From NCBI RefSeq assembly GCF_013376045.1, contig NZ_JABMJG010000005.1, positions 70,080 to 134,079 of the forward strand: a stretch of DNA of 64,000 nucleotides. The letters run 5' to 3'. Position 1 is the first letter of the stretch. Each line of letters begins with the position of its first letter. Origin of the DNA: Variovorax sp. SG517 (GTDB taxonomy: Bacteria > Pseudomonadota > Gammaproteobacteria > Burkholderiales > Burkholderiaceae_C). The position numbers and the translations under genes are program-made. The notes beneath the pieces were generated by a model. The model did not search any database. It was not told the DNA's origin and saw only the letters and a program-made list of their open reading frames with translations. Shown one piece after another: positions 19,101 to 27,614 of the stretch.

Positions 19101-19765
19101 ACCAGGCGATCGCGGGGCGCTACCCGTTCACGCGCGGCTCCAACCGCGACGTGGCCTCGGGCGACTTCGCGCAGCTGTTCGCGCCGGGCGGGATGATGGA
19201 CGACTTCTTCCAGAAGAACCTCATCACGCAGGTCGACACTTCGGTCAACCCCTGGGCCTTCAAGCGCGGCGTGGACGGCAGCGCCGCCGGGCGCTCGGCG
19301 TATCTCGATTCGTTCCAGAAGGCGCAGGCCATCCGCGACGTGTTCTTCTCGGGCATGGCGGGCGGGCGCACGCCCTCGTTCACCATCGACATCCGGCCGG
19401 AGGACATGGACGCGCAGCTCACGCAGTTCACGCTCGACGTCGACGGCCAGACGGTGCGCTACGCGCATGGCCCGCAGGCGCCCAGCACCATCAAGTGGCC
19501 GGGCCCGCGCAACAGCAACCAGGTGCGCCTGCAGGTGACCACCGCCAATGGCACGCCGGCCGGCGGCATCGTGACCGAAGGTCCGTGGGCGCTGCACCGG
19601 CTGTTCGACAAGGCTTCCATCTCCGCCGGCAGCTCGCCCGAATCCTTCAACGCCAGCTTCGACCTGCAGGGCAAGAAGGTGGTGCTCGCGGTCACGGCCA
19701 ACAGCGTCTACAACCCGCTGCGCCTGTCGCAGATGAACAGCTTCTCGTGCCCCGGGAAGTCCTGA
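16103..19765 (+). CDS. tssM: T6SS inner-membrane protein TssM (IcmF)
   Basis: 1,220 residues, the standard size. Two N-terminal transmembrane segments (about residues 10-35 and 45-65) precede a cytoplasmic GTPase-like domain with a complete P-loop (GAPGSGKTT, about residue 150) and a DTAGRY motif. A third transmembrane segment lies near residue 480, after which the protein is periplasmic to its beta-rich end. TssM spans the envelope and binds TssJ. It overlaps tssL by a single base and tagF begins one base after its stop, so the operon is tight. Confidence 0.97.
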   Translation: MLRAIFRFLISRDLWVFLGLVALAFLIWVIGPAIAVGRYRPLEDEIVRIVVIVLMFAIWIVRVIYRKWRERRLNAQLLNQLRTPSKSEKEAKPEDAPEIKELQSGFTDATNILKNMRFGADADGKPASRFSLFDRQYLYQLPWYIFIGAPGSGKTTALVNSDLDFPLADQLGKAAVRGIGGTRNCDWWFTNEAVLIDTAGRYTTHESNRETDESEWKGFIELLKKFRPRQPINGAILTISIADLPLADDAQRARHAMALRKRLLELRNDLGIDFPVYVLVTKTDLLAGFNEYFGSLGRTERQQVWGFTFPIQGNPANKKAGKGAAAPVGGDLRERFHQEYKLLHQRLDERLPELLAAESDPMRRAQAYLLPQQFASFEDILGTFLADVFNPSKFEAASMLRGVYFTSGTQEGTAFDRVMGAIKRYLQVNAPPAPPPGPGKSYFLKELLQQVIFRDAGVAGTNLRWYRRKRAIDIAGYSVIGVLLVLFLGACVNSWRNNKDYVAEVDANAKAFNKAAARGELPTVVDTSGDIASSLLVLDKLRDLPKSSHFDIADPPTSYRFGLYQGEKLQAATDGVYQRALETVLLPQAAQRVEQSLREAAKNDAEYSYEALKAYLMLYDAERYDADFLQAWLLTDVDRKIGASLTREQRANLESHLKALFAGRVVASPFAKDDRLITQTRERLAGVPLAQRSYARLRRILLQTSPPNAFTIAEAGGAESALVIRRASGRPLTDGIPTLFTYRGYWDIFDKRMAETALSLEQEDRWVLQIRAPGIADITSRELLLREVRRLYLTDYIKVWDDYLVDIRLADSRSLLQSIQMTRVLSTAESPMSRIIRGAARETDLLRNHDEAARSLLDQAQNRVQSTRERIEQLIGQPDGSQRRNTRLDRPESLVDNHFEPLRRMVTAPKQGGQAPIDATAALINELYNFLTATDTALRSGNIPPTSDAVTKVQAEAGRLPVPFQGMLNDLSATASSKAAAVTRQNIGQSAAASIGSFCNQAIAGRYPFTRGSNRDVASGDFAQLFAPGGMMDDFFQKNLITQVDTSVNPWAFKRGVDGSAAGRSAYLDSFQKAQAIRDVFFSGMAGGRTPSFTIDIRPEDMDAQLTQFTLDVDGQTVRYAHGPQAPSTIKWPGPRNSNQVRLQVTTANGTPAGGIVTEGPWALHRLFDKASISAGSSPESFNASFDLQGKKVVLAVTANSVYNPLRLSQMNSFSCPGKS

Positions 19766-19766
19766 A

Positions 19767-20480
19767 ATGAACAGCAGCATTCCCTCGCAGGCCTGGGTGC
19801 CCGTCGACGAGCAGATCGGCTGGTACGGCAAGCTGCCGGCCGCCGGCGACTTCCTCTACCGCCGAATGCCGCGCGAGCTGCAGGCCTGGTGGGACCGCTG
19901 GATGCAGAACGGCCTGGGCAGCTTCAAGCGCTGGCCCGACGCCATGACGCGCCACTACGCGGTGGCACCGGTGTGGAACTTCGCGATTCCCGCCACGCAG
20001 GGCGTCGACGCCGTGCAGTTCGGCTGCATCGCGCCGAGCTGCGACCGCGTGGGCCGCTACTACCCGGTGTGCATCACGCTGCAGGTGGCCGCGCGCAACT
20101 ACCGTCCGTCGGTGCTGGAGGGCTCGGCCGCGTGGTACTGGCAGTGCGGCACCGCGATGCTGCAGGCCATCCGCCACGGTGTGGCGCCCGACCAGTTCGA
20201 CAGCCAGGTGCTGGCCGCGGGCCGTGCCGGCTTCCAGACCGCCAGCGGCGGCTCGGACGACATCCTTTCGATCCTCGGGCCTACGGCCGGAGGCGCCAGC
20301 GCCAGGCAGCAACTGGGCTGGCCGGAGCTTCCACTGTGCTTCGACCCCTTCGGCAGCACCAGCTACTGGTGGACCAACCAGGCCGACGGATCGCCGTTGC
20401 GCACGGCAGCCCATGGCGGCGGGCTCAACACGCCGCTGTTTTCCAAGTTGTTTTCGCAGGGACATGTGCCATGGGCATGA
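19767..20480 (+). CDS. tagF: T6SS regulator TagF
   Basis: 237 residues with the TagF/ImpM signature near the start (GWYGKLPAAGDFLYRR). TagF proteins repress T6SS assembly after translation, in some species by holding the FHA protein. In this locus it sits between tssM and the kinase gene, next to the other phosphorylation-control genes. Its C-terminus ends soon after the TagF domain, so it is not one of the TagF-PppA fusions; the phosphatase is a separate gene here. Confidence 0.94.
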   Translation: MNSSIPSQAWVPVDEQIGWYGKLPAAGDFLYRRMPRELQAWWDRWMQNGLGSFKRWPDAMTRHYAVAPVWNFAIPATQGVDAVQFGCIAPSCDRVGRYYPVCITLQVAARNYRPSVLEGSAAWYWQCGTAMLQAIRHGVAPDQFDSQVLAAGRAGFQTASGGSDDILSILGPTAGGASARQQLGWPELPLCFDPFGSTSYWWTNQADGSPLRTAAHGGGLNTPLFSKLFSQGHVPWA

Positions 20481-20562
20481 ACAAGAAGAGCCAGGTCGGC
20501 CGATTGACCCGGGGGCGCCATGAGGGCCATGGGCGCGCTCGTCCCGCAGGAGGAAAAGAAGC

Positions 20563-22623
20563 ATGACGACGACGCACGGCATCGGGAGCCCGCCGGCCGA
20601 TACGCAGGAGGAGCGCCCGCATCCGCTGGGCGTGAACCACCGGCTCGACGAGTTCGAGCTTCTCGAGGTGATCGGCGAGGGCGGCTTCGGCATCGTCTAC
20701 CGCGCCTACGACCACTCGCTTCAGCGCGAGGTGGCCATCAAGGAATACATGCCCTCGATGCTCGCGCGCCGCGTGGGCGACAACAGCGTGCACGTGCGTT
20801 CCGAGCGCCTCACGGCCACCTTCCAGGCGGGCCTGCGCAGCTTCATCAACGAGGCGCGCACGCTCGCGCAGTTCAGCCACCCGGCGCTGGTGCGGGTGCA
20901 TCGCTTCTGGGAGGCGAATTCGACCGCCTACATGGCGATCCAGCTCTACAAGGGCCGCACGCTGCGCCGCCTCGCGGAAGACGAGCCCGGCAGGATCACC
21001 GAGCAATGGCTGCTGGGCATGCTGGGGCCGCTGCTCGGCGCACTGGAGACGCTGCACCGCAGCCAGTGCTTCCACCGCGACATCGCGCCCGACAACATCT
21101 TCATCCAGCAGGACGACCTGCCGGTGCTGCTCGACTTCGGCGCGGCGCGCAAGTCGATCGCCGACCTCGTCGACGAGGTGGCGGTGATGGTGAAGTCGGG
21201 CTACTCGCCCATCGAGCAGTACGCCGACGACAACACCCTGCTGCAGGGCGCGTGGACCGACCTGTACGCGCTGGGCGCGGTGCTGTACCGTGCCGTCACC
21301 GGCCACCCGCCGCCTTCGGCCGTGGTGCGCAGCGTGCAGGACGCCTACGTGCCGCTGTCGTCCATGGGTCGCGACGACCTGAGCCCTGCCTTCTGCGCCG
21401 CCATCGACCACACGCTGGCCGTGCACAGCAAGGACCGCACGCAGACCGTGGCGGCCTTCGCCGCCGAGTTGGGGCTGGTGAAGCTGGGCGACATCTACGT
21501 GAGCGGCATGGGCGTGCCGGCGGTGATCATTCCCGCCGCGCCCGTGTCGGCGACGCCGCCGCCTCCGCAGCTGACGCCGCAGCAGTTCTCGCCGGTTTCT
21601 GCGCCGGCGCCGCTGGAGCCGGTGCCTGTGGCCACGCCCGAACCCGTGCGTGCGCAGGCCCCCGCGCCCGCGCCGCGTGCCGCTCAGGAAGAGGAAGGGC
21701 AGGGCAGCCGTGCCAAGACCCAGGCGCAGCCCCAGGCTCGCAAGGCAGCGCCCGCGCAGAAGGCCAAGCCCAAGCGCCCGCCATGGGGCATGGTGGGCGT
21801 GCTGCTGATCGCGCTGGTCGCCGTCGGCGCCTGGATCGGCCTGCGCCTGACCTCGGGCATGCAGCCGCAGGAGCCCACCAAGATCGCGACGGTGCCGGTA
21901 CCGCCCCCGGCCGAGCCGATGTCGAGCAACACCGCGCCGCCGGCGGCGATGCCCCCGACGCCTCCCGCTGCCGATGGCGTGCCGCCCGCCGTCGCGGGCG
22001 GTGCCGCACAGCCGCCTGCCGCGGCCGCCAGCGCACCCGCCGCCACCGGCACCACCGCCGGGCCCCTGACGCCGCTGGAAACCGTTCCGGTCAATCCGCC
22101 GGCCACCCCCACAACGCCCGCTACCCCAGCCACACCGCCCGAGTCCGCGCTGGCCACCGCCGAAGCGGAAGACTGGAACCTCGCGCAGAGCGAGAACACG
22201 CGCGAAGGCTACGAGGCCTACCTGCGCCGCTACCGTCGCGGGCTGCATGCCCGCGAGGCCCGGGCCGCCATCGCGGAGATCAATCGCGTCTCGCCGCCCT
22301 CGGTGCCCGTCGCCCCCGGAACGCAGCCGCCCGGCACCACGACCGTGGCGGGCGCGACGCCGGGCACCCCCGGCGCCACGGCACCCGCTTCCACGCCCAC
22401 GGCGTCGCCGGGCATGGGCCGCATCGTGTTCAACGTCCGGCCCTGGGGCCAGGTGTTCGTCGACGGTGCCGATCGCGGCGTGAGCCCGCCGCTGAAATCG
22501 CTGTCGCTGCGCCCGGGCATCTACAACATCGAGGTGCGCAACGGCGACCTCGAGGTTTACCGGCAGCGTGTGACGGTGCAGGACAGCAAGTCGGCGCCTG
22601 TGGTGAGCCACGAGTTCAAGTAG
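20563..22623 (+). CDS. PpkA-like Ser/Thr protein kinase with PEGA-like tail
   Basis: 686 residues. The kinase domain (about residues 25-310) has all key motifs: GEGGFG glycine loop, Lys in EVAIKEY, HRDIAPDN catalytic loop and DFGAA. A Pro/Ala-rich stretch follows, then one transmembrane helix (about residues 410-430), another low-complexity linker, and a C-terminal PEGA-like beta domain (VRPWGQVFVDGADRG) on the periplasmic side. A strong AGGAGG site precedes the ATG. It is the expected partner of the PP2C phosphatase and the FHA protein TagH, and of TagF immediately upstream. The sensed signal is unknown. Confidence 0.92.
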   Translation: MTTTHGIGSPPADTQEERPHPLGVNHRLDEFELLEVIGEGGFGIVYRAYDHSLQREVAIKEYMPSMLARRVGDNSVHVRSERLTATFQAGLRSFINEARTLAQFSHPALVRVHRFWEANSTAYMAIQLYKGRTLRRLAEDEPGRITEQWLLGMLGPLLGALETLHRSQCFHRDIAPDNIFIQQDDLPVLLDFGAARKSIADLVDEVAVMVKSGYSPIEQYADDNTLLQGAWTDLYALGAVLYRAVTGHPPPSAVVRSVQDAYVPLSSMGRDDLSPAFCAAIDHTLAVHSKDRTQTVAAFAAELGLVKLGDIYVSGMGVPAVIIPAAPVSATPPPPQLTPQQFSPVSAPAPLEPVPVATPEPVRAQAPAPAPRAAQEEEGQGSRAKTQAQPQARKAAPAQKAKPKRPPWGMVGVLLIALVAVGAWIGLRLTSGMQPQEPTKIATVPVPPPAEPMSSNTAPPAAMPPTPPAADGVPPAVAGGAAQPPAAAASAPAATGTTAGPLTPLETVPVNPPATPTTPATPATPPESALATAEAEDWNLAQSENTREGYEAYLRRYRRGLHAREARAAIAEINRVSPPSVPVAPGTQPPGTTTVAGATPGTPGATAPASTPTASPGMGRIVFNVRPWGQVFVDGADRGVSPPLKSLSLRPGIYNIEVRNGDLEVYRQRVTVQDSKSAPVVSHEFK

Positions 22624-22833
22624 CCGGAGTTCTCAAGTAGCCGGGTCAGGCAGCCCGGCAGGGCTTTGGCCATAGTCCGCATCCTGCTTTTGCGGGATGG
22701 CGCGGCGCATGTCCGCGCGCGAAGAATGCGTCTCTCCCGCGCGAAGCCGGCTTGATCTTTTCCTTCTCTCTCCAGCCAGTCCGCCTTCCGTGGGTGTCAC
22801 CGCAGCCGGCCATCGGCGCGCAGGAGGACGACC

Positions 22834-25413
22834 ATGAGCGCGACAGCAAGCAGCAAAGAGAAAGAGCGGCCCGAGCCCGGCGCCGCGCGCCGTTCGGAGC
22901 GGGTGGCCGTGATCGCCATCCATGGCGTCGCGGACCAGAAGTCCGGGGACACCGCGCGCGCCATCGCCTCGCTGATGGTGAATGCCGGCACGCCGCAGGC
23001 CCGCTACAGCCATGGCGACTGCGACAGCTTCATCGTGGCGGTGCCGCCGCTGAAGGCGATGGCGGGCAACCGCTCGTCGAAGCCGCTGCCTCCTGGCTCG
23101 ACGCGGCGCGTCCAGCCATCGGCGCAGGCACCCGATTCGATAGGGAAGGCCTTCGAGCAATCGCTGCGCTCGGACTTCCTGCGCGATGAATGGATCGTCG
23201 GCAATGGCCGGCCGGATGCGCCCGCCGGCGCCGGGAAGCAGGGCCCCACGCCAAGGGCCATGGTCTCGGCCGACGCTGGCATCGCCTTCAGCGACTACCT
23301 GCTCTCGAAGTGGAAGGGCGCCGACAACGAGGCCTACGAAGCCACCCGCATCCGCATGACCCGCATCGCGTCCGCCGCGGGCGCATCGCCGCAGCAGGTG
23401 GACGTGCACGAGATGTACTGGGCCGACCTGTCGCGGCTGTCGGGCGTGCTGCCGCGCATCGTCACCGAGCTCTTCACCGTGGTGTTCCGCCTCTCGCTGC
23501 TGGGACGCGACGCCGTGGACCGCGCGAGCGCCGGGGCCGGCCTGCGGCAGCCGGACGGCAAGCCGCCGCGCCGCTGGCTATGGCTGGCGAACCTGCAGCG
23601 AGGGCTGGACTGGGCCTTCTCCAACCTGCTGGCCAACCTGTTCTCGCAGCTGCTGCTGATCGGACTGCTGATCGCCGCCTGGGGCGTGGCGCAGCCGCAC
23701 GCCGCCGTGCTGCGCACGGTGCTGGCCGTGGCGGTGCCGGCGCTCGCGGTGTGGTGGTACTGCTACCGGCATGGCGCGCGGCCCGCGAACCGCTTCGCTG
23801 CGGCAGCCTGCGCGATAGCCGCGACGGCGCTGCTGCATTGGGTGCCGGCGCACTGGGTGGTTGGCGTGGGCTGCCTGGCGCTGCTCGGGCTGCTGTTCGA
23901 CTACGTCTTGCGAGTGGCGGCTGCGCGCTTCCCGGCGGTGCGCGCGGTGGGGCTCGTCTTCCTCGCGGCCACCGCGCTGCTGTTGCTGGGTCACCTGATC
24001 GCGAAGTCGTTGGTGCCCGCAACGCAGCCGCTCGACCTGCACGACTGGGTGCGCGCCGGCATGCGCGCGTTCGAATTCATGCTGCTGGGCATCGTGGTCT
24101 GGTGGGCCGCGGCAGTCGTGCCCTTCCTGCTGTGGTTCGTCTTCGGCCAGATCGCGGCTCGCGACGGCGATGCCGCGCGCGGCAGCGTGGCGACCGGGCG
24201 GCTGGGGCTGATGGTGTCCATGGCCTCCTTCGTCGCGCTCTCGATGGCCATCTGGGCCCTGCTCACCACGCTGGTGGAGTTCGGGGCAGCAGGCACTTCG
24301 TATTGCCCGCTCATCTTCGACGCGGCCTCGGGCTGCTTCGACAAGGGCTCCACCTTCCTGCACCTGCGCTATCTCCGCAGCACCGAGACCTTCGTGCTCG
24401 CCGCGGGCCTGACGCTGGCGCTGCTGCTCTACATGATCGTGGTGCTCGTGCCCAGCGTGCTCGCCGAAATCAGGAACGGCGTAGGCACGGCGCAGAACCT
24501 GGGGCGCTGGCTCAGCGGCGGCTACCGCCGGCTCGAAGCCGTCGTCACCGGGCTCGCGGCAACCAGCGTGGTGGTCGCCGCCATCGTCGGCGTGCTGCTG
24601 CTGCTGGCGCGCTGCGGCATCCTGCCGAAGGACCTGATCGGCGGCGCGTACATCGAATGGTTCGGGCCGTTGTCGGAAAGCGTGCTCAAGCCGCTGGTGC
24701 TCAGTGCCGCCACCGCGGCCGCGGCGCTCTCGGCCTTCGGCGGCGTGCTATCCCGCTACGTGCCCTGGCTGCGGCTGCCGCTCGACGTGGCGCTGGACGT
24801 GGACAACCATTTCCGCGAGTTCCCGCGCCACGCCATTCCGCGCGCGCGGATCTTCTCGCGCTACGTGGCTCTGCTCGAACACGTCGTGGCGCAGCAGTAC
24901 GACCGCATCGTGATCGTGGCGCACAGCCAGGGCACGGTGATTTCCACGGAACTGCTGCGCTACCTGCAGCACCGCGCGCAATGGCAGGCCGATGCCGGCA
25001 TCGACGATCGCGTCACGCGGCTGTGGCCGCAACTGCAGGGCAAGGTCCACCTGCTGACGGCGGGCTGCCCGCTGCGGCAGCTGTACGCGGCGCGCTTTCC
25101 TCTTCTCTACGAATGGGTGGGCCGGACCACGACGCCTGGCAACAGCGGCCCGCTCGCCTCCGACGTCGGCGCCAGCCGCTGGATCAACCTGTACACCACC
25201 GGCGACTACGTCGGCCGCTGGCTGTGGTGCGATCCGCCCCCGGCGATCGACACGGTGGGCGGCCACGCGACGCTGTGGAACCCGGCGCCGGCCTTCACGG
25301 CGGCGCCGGGCGGAGCGGAGCACGACGTGTGCATGGGCATCGGCGCGCACACGCACTACTTCGAGCAGGGCGGGACCTATGCGGCGCGGTGGATCGATTC
25401 GCTGGTGAGCTGA
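22834..25413 (+). CDS. multi-spanning membrane alpha/beta-hydrolase-like protein
   Basis: 859 residues, preceded by a perfect AGGAGG. It starts with a lipase-like first strand (VAVIAIHGVADQ, about residue 25-40), has roughly eight hydrophobic segments between residues ~270 and ~640, and near residue 698 carries a nucleophile-elbow motif AHSQGT. A TGDYVGRWLW segment and a GAHTHYF segment near the C-terminus could supply the catalytic Asp and His. The first Gly of GxSxG is replaced by Ala, as in some lipases. It closes the T6SS gene group and has no partner downstream. It may be a phospholipase-type effector, an immunity/processing factor, or an unrelated membrane lipase; the many membrane segments argue against a simple secreted effector. 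Confidence 0.7.
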   Translation: MSATASSKEKERPEPGAARRSERVAVIAIHGVADQKSGDTARAIASLMVNAGTPQARYSHGDCDSFIVAVPPLKAMAGNRSSKPLPPGSTRRVQPSAQAPDSIGKAFEQSLRSDFLRDEWIVGNGRPDAPAGAGKQGPTPRAMVSADAGIAFSDYLLSKWKGADNEAYEATRIRMTRIASAAGASPQQVDVHEMYWADLSRLSGVLPRIVTELFTVVFRLSLLGRDAVDRASAGAGLRQPDGKPPRRWLWLANLQRGLDWAFSNLLANLFSQLLLIGLLIAAWGVAQPHAAVLRTVLAVAVPALAVWWYCYRHGARPANRFAAAACAIAATALLHWVPAHWVVGVGCLALLGLLFDYVLRVAAARFPAVRAVGLVFLAATALLLLGHLIAKSLVPATQPLDLHDWVRAGMRAFEFMLLGIVVWWAAAVVPFLLWFVFGQIAARDGDAARGSVATGRLGLMVSMASFVALSMAIWALLTTLVEFGAAGTSYCPLIFDAASGCFDKGSTFLHLRYLRSTETFVLAAGLTLALLLYMIVVLVPSVLAEIRNGVGTAQNLGRWLSGGYRRLEAVVTGLAATSVVVAAIVGVLLLLARCGILPKDLIGGAYIEWFGPLSESVLKPLVLSAATAAAALSAFGGVLSRYVPWLRLPLDVALDVDNHFREFPRHAIPRARIFSRYVALLEHVVAQQYDRIVIVAHSQGTVISTELLRYLQHRAQWQADAGIDDRVTRLWPQLQGKVHLLTAGCPLRQLYAARFPLLYEWVGRTTTPGNSGPLASDVGASRWINLYTTGDYVGRWLWCDPPPAIDTVGGHATLWNPAPAFTAAPGGAEHDVCMGIGAHTHYFEQGGTYAARWIDSLVS

Positions 25414-25466
25414 AGGCCGGGCCGGTGAGCCTTTCCTTCTTCTTCCTTTTTCCTTCTTCTAGGCGT

Positions 25467-25878
25467 CTAGGCGGCCCCGCGCAACGCCCGCCGGTACTGC
25501 ACCGCCTCAGCCAGATGCCCGATCTGCACCGCCTCCGACGCAGCCAGGTCCGCAATCGTCCGCGCCACCTTCAGCGCCCGGTGCGTGCTGCGCGCGGACC
25601 AGCCCAGCTTGGCCGCCGCGTTGAACATGAATGCGCGCGCCGCGTCGTCGAGTGCCGCGTGCCGGTCGATGGCCGCGCCGTGCAGCGACTGGTTGGCATG
25701 GCCCTGGCGCTGCACTGCTCGCTCGCGCGCGGCGACGACGCGCTCGCGGATGCTGTCAGTCGGCTCGCCCGCGGGCGCTTCGAGCAGCAGTTGGGCCGAG
25801 ACCGGCGGCACTTCGATGTGCAGGTCGATGCGGTCGAGCAGCGGGCCGCTGAGCTTGCCCTGGTAGCGCGACACCTGC
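25467..25878 (-). pseudogene. comM: comM, 3' fragment (interrupted by transposon)
   Basis: The C-terminal ~136 codons of ComM (YifB/Mg-chelatase-like branch-migration helicase): SRYQGKLSGPLLDRIDLHIE, including the SGPLLDRID motif, and the C-terminal helical domain. It is the direct continuation of the 5' fragment at 55,346-56,483, separated by the 29.5-kb Tn7-like element. The break falls between codons of PEQV and SRYQ in the AAA+ module. Without the Walker A part this piece cannot be an active ATPase. ComM promotes integration during natural transformation, so the insertion should lower that ability. Confidence 0.95.
25874..25878. repeat. target site duplication, left copy
   Basis: CCTGC immediately before the left terminal TGTGGGG. 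The same five bases follow the right terminal ACA at 55,346-55,350. Five-base duplications are the rule for Tn7-family insertion. Joining the two comM halves with a single copy restores the reading frame. Confidence 0.95.
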
Positions 25879-26012
25879 TGTGGGGAATCAAAATAAATGC
25901 GCCATCTTTCCCAAGAAGATCAACAACTTACACGAAAACCTTGGCTCAGGCATCGTGTTCGACGAAGCTCAATTGTTGAGCGAGAGGGTCGTTTGAATCA
26001 AAGTTGATGAAC
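25879..26012. repeat. left transposon end with TnsB-type binding repeats
   Basis: The outermost repeat reads TGTGGGGAATCAAAATAAAT (25,879-25,898). A second copy of the core, GAATCAAAGTTGATGAAC, lies at 25,995-26,012. Between them a perfect hairpin GCTCAA-ttg-TTGAGC spans 25,967-25,981. Widely spaced repeats at the left end and tightly packed ones at the right end match the asymmetric layout of Tn7. Confidence 0.85.
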
Positions 26013-26076
26013 TCCTAGGCGGATCAGTCACGGAAGAGCGATCTGCTATACATGAGGCAACAGGAGGACGAGTGCG

Positions 26077-27231
26077 ATGGAGAACGTAACGCCCAACGTT
26101 GATGCAGAGCTTGATGCTGCTGTCCAGGAGTTCATATGCATCAAGCGGTCGATGAACGATAGGCGCCCGAAGTCGCACGGCTTCTTGGCTTGGATGCACT
26201 CACTTCCTCGAGAAATATTCATTGATCGGCGTGGCGATGGCGACTATGCGTGCTGGCCGTCTTGTACATTGACCGCTGTCCTGCCTTTTTTTATCGATGA
26301 ACCCGCACTGGACGCGTTACCTCGGCCGGCCCGCGTTGCGGTGAAGACCACGCTCGGCTCGAGCTTCAAACGCGCAGAAGACATGCGGCCACAATCCTCG
26401 CTGAGCGTCGAGGAGAACATCAAGTTCTTCACGGATGACGAACGCGCAACTACGTCTACCGAAAAAGCGCAGGTCCGCATGATCCGCCAACTGGGCCTTT
26501 GCTACGTTGCAGGTGAGGGAAAAAACAGAGTAGCGTTTCTGGCTCACCATGGCGAAGAGTGGATGCCTTGTGAACTTCAAGACGTGGACTACCCGTCGGC
26601 AGAGCGCCTCCAACTGATAGAAATTCGTGAGGGGCCTCAACGCAGTTGGGTGTGCGTGAAGGATGGCAAGGAGGTCGAGTTGATTGCATATCCTGAGCTC
26701 ACGCTTGTGCTCCTCAATGCCTATGGCGTGCGTGTTTCTAAATGGTCTGCGGTTTGGCCGATGCAAACGACCGTCATGAATTCCTTTCGGATGCAGACGA
26801 TCGATTACCAGCGCCTTGACGGGTTAAGGTCCGTGCCAAGTTACCCAGTGGATCTCCAAGAGTTGGTCCGGCGTGAGAACGAACTGCGAAAGTCGCAGCC
26901 AGAAACCTCATTTATGGCTTTTCTGCATCCTCGCTTGGAGATGCGCCGCGGGCCATTCCTCGGTGCCGCTGCGGGTTTGCTGGGACTCTCGATTCTCGCC
27001 AGCTATTTTCCTCTCTCCAACCCGATCGCTTTGGCCGTGGTCTGCGGATCTGCTTGTGCGTTCCTGGGGGTTGCCATCGGCCTGTGCGTTGCTGTTCGGA
27101 TTAAGCCAGAGCCACTTGCATCATCGGCCCTAGCTGCATTGGCAGCAGATCCTTGCCTCAAGATGGATACAGGTACGCCATGCCGCCCGGTCGGGATTCG
27201 TCGGGGTTATACGACTCGTCGGCTAGGGTAG
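26077..27231 (+). CDS. hypothetical membrane protein, transposon cargo
   Basis: 384 residues, first gene inside the left end, with an aggagg site before the ATG. The first ~300 residues are soluble and unrecognised. Two transmembrane helices lie near residues 292-345 (GAAAGLLGLSILASYF and AVVCGSACAFLGVAIGLCVAV), followed by a short basic tail. Composition is more AT-rich than the T6SS genes. No catalytic motif is seen. Cargo at transposon ends often serves host defence, but nothing here shows that. Confidence 0.7.
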   Translation: MENVTPNVDAELDAAVQEFICIKRSMNDRRPKSHGFLAWMHSLPREIFIDRRGDGDYACWPSCTLTAVLPFFIDEPALDALPRPARVAVKTTLGSSFKRAEDMRPQSSLSVEENIKFFTDDERATTSTEKAQVRMIRQLGLCYVAGEGKNRVAFLAHHGEEWMPCELQDVDYPSAERLQLIEIREGPQRSWVCVKDGKEVELIAYPELTLVLLNAYGVRVSKWSAVWPMQTTVMNSFRMQTIDYQRLDGLRSVPSYPVDLQELVRRENELRKSQPETSFMAFLHPRLEMRRGPFLGAAAGLLGLSILASYFPLSNPIALAVVCGSACAFLGVAIGLCVAVRIKPEPLASSALAALAADPCLKMDTGTPCRPVGIRRGYTTRRLG

Positions 27232-27479
27232 GTTCTCCTGCTCGGATATTTTGGTCGCATCCTAGCCGGAGGTGAGAACTGAGGCATCCCACTAACTAGG
27301 GAGGTGGTGTCCGCGCTCTAGCCACCGTCAAAAAGTACCGAGAGCGGGCGAAGAAGCGCCCCCTACGCCAAGCGGACGAGCTCGAGCAAGCTCGATCCCT
27401 ACGCCGACAAGCTCGCGACCTGACTCGCGATCGAGGCAACCAAATCGCGGAAACAACGGCGCAATCTGCGACAGATTCA
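27232..27479 (+). other. non-coding or degenerate stretch before antitoxin remnants
   Basis: 248 bases with no intact gene. One + strand frame reads TVKKYRERAKKRPLRQADEL and on, rich in Arg, Lys and Glu like a decayed coding sequence, but it has no convincing start and runs out of frame before the first antitoxin copy. Confidence 0.4.
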
Positions 27480-27614
27480 CACAGGTGTGGACTATGCGCT
27501 GGCGTCGATGGGCCTGGAGGGGGCCAACTCAGCGAAGCCGATGAGCGGCACGCGCAGCGCTTTATCAATGGTGAAATCGATCTGGCCGACTTCGTGAGAG
27601 TACGTGATGCCTGA
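27480..27614 (+). pseudogene. VbhA-type antitoxin, frameshifted first copy
   Basis: Reads DYALASMGLEGAN in one frame and ADERHAQRFINGEIDLADF in another; together they make one VbhA-like antitoxin domain, so one frameshift has occurred near 27,530. The SxxxEG motif that inserts into the Fic active site is intact (S-MGL-E-G). The stop TGA at 27,612 lies just inside the start of the second, intact copy, suggesting the two were once translationally coupled. Confidence 0.65.

Noticed and set aside
16082-19831. 1,249-codon minus-strand frame opposite tssM
   Set aside because: Shadow of the tssM codon pattern; composition is biased and no motif is present.
20425-22611. Long minus-strand frame opposite the kinase, and the +1 frame at 20,520-22,640
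   Set aside because: Both follow the third-base GC of the kinase gene and lack domains.
22680-22699. CATCCTGC-tttt-GCGGGATG hairpin as terminator of the kinase gene
   Set aside because: Short stem with no T run after it; left out as a called terminator.
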